Part shown: one piece after another, positions 5,883 through 6,924 of the stretch
Layout: every line of letters starts with the position of its first letter
Numbering within the stretch: position 1 is the stretch's first letter
Program-made: the position numbers and the translations under genes
Origin: Anaerolineae bacterium
Lineage (GTDB): Bacteria; Chloroflexota; Anaerolineae; Promineifilales; Promineifilaceae
NCBI GenBank assembly: GCA_028284105.1
Contig: JANQSK010000858.1
Coordinates: 1-6,924, forward strand
Direction of reading: 5' to 3'
Length of the DNA: 6,924 nucleotides
The notes under the pieces: model-generated
What the model saw: the letters and a program-made list of their open reading frames with translations, nothing else
Databases searched by the model: none
What the model was told of the DNA's origin: nothing

Positions 5883-5939
5883 TCCGTTTAGCACACCATC
5901 CGTAGCCTATTCATTGGAAACACTCATCAAGAGAAGATT

Positions 5940-6924
5940 CTAATTCACATCTCCTGCGCATCTAAACCCGGCACCCCAATAAGTTTCTGCATCTCGCGTG
6001 GCAAACCCAATACCTGGTGGCAAATGATCACGAGCCGTGGTCCAAATTTGTGACGAGCTGCTAAACCATGCTCCACCACGAAGCACTTTTTCACCGCTCG
6101 TCGCATCCATGTTCGGATCAGAGAGTCGACCAGCAGTCTGGTAATAATCGGCATCATACCAATCTTCAACCCACTCTTGAACGCCACCAGCCATCCCGAA
6201 AACATTAAATGGACTACTGCCTGAGGGTAAGGCATCAACAGCTAAGAACGGGTCAAAAATGCTATCTGGGAAGAAGCGATCAATACCATATACAGCCAGC
6301 GTGCCGTCTGGTTGGCCTTCGCCCCAAGGATACGGCCGTTCATCAAACGAACGTGCTGCATACTCCCACTCTGCTTCCGTAGGCAAACGAGCCCCAACCC
6401 ATTCACAATAAGCCTTTGCCCCATACCAGCTCACTTGATTCATCGGTGCATTGGCATATCCACCAACTGCTCGATATTGCTTATCGAGGTCAACACGCAA
6501 TGCAGAAAAGAGCGTATCAGAAAGCGTAAAGGCACATCGTTCGCCAAAACAATCTAAGATATCTACATCACTGTTGTTCATAAAGGCGGCATATTGGAAT
6601 ACTGACACCTCATATTGATCTAACAAGAAGGGCTGGACTTCAACGCGTCGTTGCGGAGAGGCATCTGAACGGTCATCATCGATACCCATGATAAATTGAC
6701 CACCCGTAATGAATTGCATCGTCATGCCATCGCTGTCGCGGAATAACGATTGCCCAATCGCTTGCGAGGCCAATTGGGCCAGTAAGATGGCGTTTTGCTC
6801 TTCAATGCTTAATGTCGGTGTAGGCAATGGTGTAGGCTCTGAACCGGATGAACTGTTGCTACTGCGCGTCGGTGTGGGCATTGGGGTTGGCGAAGCTTCA
6901 ACCGTTTGGAAAGCAACGGCCGTT
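5940..6924 (-). CDS. SUMF1/FGE-sulfatase-domain protein, 5' end cut by window edge (partial)
   Basis: The frame stays open to the right edge, so the gene starts outside the window. Residues are numbered from the Met at 6881. Upstream lies TAVAFQTVEASPTP, followed by a Pro/Thr/Ser-rich linker to about residue 23. From about 53 there is a complete SUMF1-type domain: the entry strand FITGGQFIMG at 57-66, PMNQVSWYGAKAYCEW at 146-161, RLPTEAEWEYAAR at 165-177, NVFGMAGGVQEWVEDWY at 226-242, VLRGGAWF at 266-273 and GAGFRCA at 303-309. A formylglycine-generating enzyme has two copper-binding cysteines just after R-G-G; here that stretch is WFSSSSQIWTTAR with none, so FGE activity is unlikely. Cys111 and Cys116 (CFGERC) may form a disulfide. 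The linker suggests an extracytoplasmic domain, or one C-terminal to a kinase or membrane segment that is not visible. A stop-to-start gap of 104 nt separates it from the murJ-like gene. Confidence 0.85.
   Translation of the reverse strand, partial: TAVAFQTVEASPTPMPTPTRSSNSSSGSEPTPLPTPTLSIEEQNAILLAQLASQAIGQSLFRDSDGMTMQFITGGQFIMGIDDDRSDASPQRRVEVQPFLLDQYEVSVFQYAAFMNNSDVDILDCFGERCAFTLSDTLFSALRVDLDKQYRAVGGYANAPMNQVSWYGAKAYCEWVGARLPTEAEWEYAARSFDERPYPWGEGQPDGTLAVYGIDRFFPDSIFDPFLAVDALPSGSSPFNVFGMAGGVQEWVEDWYDADYYQTAGRLSDPNMDATSGEKVLRGGAWFSSSSQIWTTARDHLPPGIGFATRDAETYWGAGFRCAGDVN
6332..6339. repeat. Iterated palindrome ACGGCCGT, copy 11 (8-bp core)
   Basis: Core copy in the SUMF1-domain gene, read on the minus strand as R-P (182-183, in DERPYPWG). 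The surrounding residues belong to a conserved turn of the fold. Confidence 0.8.
6915..6924. repeat. Iterated palindrome AACGGCCGTT, copy 12 (at window edge)
   Basis: Full copy at the very end of the window, in the upstream part of the SUMF1-domain gene; read on the minus strand as T-A-V. Confidence 0.85.

Noticed and set aside
5884..5939. Terminator for the SUMF1-domain gene in the gap before the murJ-like gene
   Set aside because: I found no stable stem followed by a T-tract on the minus strand; only the palindrome and the candidate promoter stand out in this gap.
419..6924. Palindrome copies as a CRISPR array or dispersed transposon ends
   Set aside because: Spacing is irregular (56 bp to about 1.5 kb), copies lie inside intact genes, and no transposase, duplication or longer shared repeat accompanies them.
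419..6924. CGGCCG sites as ordinary restriction targets
   Set aside because: Restriction targets tend to be avoided in the host genome; here the site is strongly over-represented with extended symmetric flanks, which simple restriction does not explain.
1..6924. tRNA, rRNA or riboswitch genes
   Set aside because: Nearly all sequence is coding, and the two gaps of about 100 bp show no cloverleaf or recognisable aptamer pattern.

Overview
The window is a gene-dense piece of a bacterial chromosome; only about 3% of it is non-coding, and base composition looks moderate (near half G+C by eye). The best guess for the organism is a Chloroflexota bacterium of the Anaerolineae/Ardenticatenia kind. 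That guess rests on style only: a Pro/Thr-rich linker preceded by a T-A-V-A-type stretch in the SUMF1-domain protein, an FHA protein with a C-terminal membrane anchor, and a MurJ-like transporter. No marker gene settles the taxonomy.

Left half (1-3470, + strand): a tightly packed run of five genes. It holds the 3' end of an unrecognised gene, a GNAT acetyltransferase fused to a SAM methyltransferase, a DinB-fold protein, a second GNAT acetyltransferase, and an aminoglycoside-phosphotransferase-family kinase. Junctions are TAATG, TGATG, a 3-nt gap and an 11-nt overlap, so this reads as one translationally coupled operon of small-molecule group-transfer enzymes. Antibiotic or toxin modification is plausible but not shown.

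Right half (3472-6924, - strand): three genes face the operon. Read in their own direction they are a SUMF1/FGE-like domain protein cut by the window's right edge, a MurJ/MviN-family membrane transporter, and a membrane-anchored FHA protein. The transporter has a candidate leaderless promoter. The FHA gene has its own candidate promoter, which is covered by two inverted repeats. The two halves converge at 3470/3472 with a single base between stop codons and no visible terminator.

The signal no gene explains is a highly iterated palindrome. ACGGCCGT occurs 12 times, and 8 of these are the full AACGGCCGTT, against about 0.1 and 0.007 expected for random equal-base sequence. Copies lie in six of the seven substantially visible genes and in the control regions of two. 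Within genes they fall in all three reading frames, read as T-A-V, N/D-G-R or R-P, so the constraint is on DNA rather than protein. This resembles in kind the HIP1 palindrome (GCGATCGC) of cyanobacteria but has a different sequence. One copy forms the Shine-Dalgarno-to-start spacer of the FHA gene, and another abuts the predicted -35 box of the murJ-like gene.
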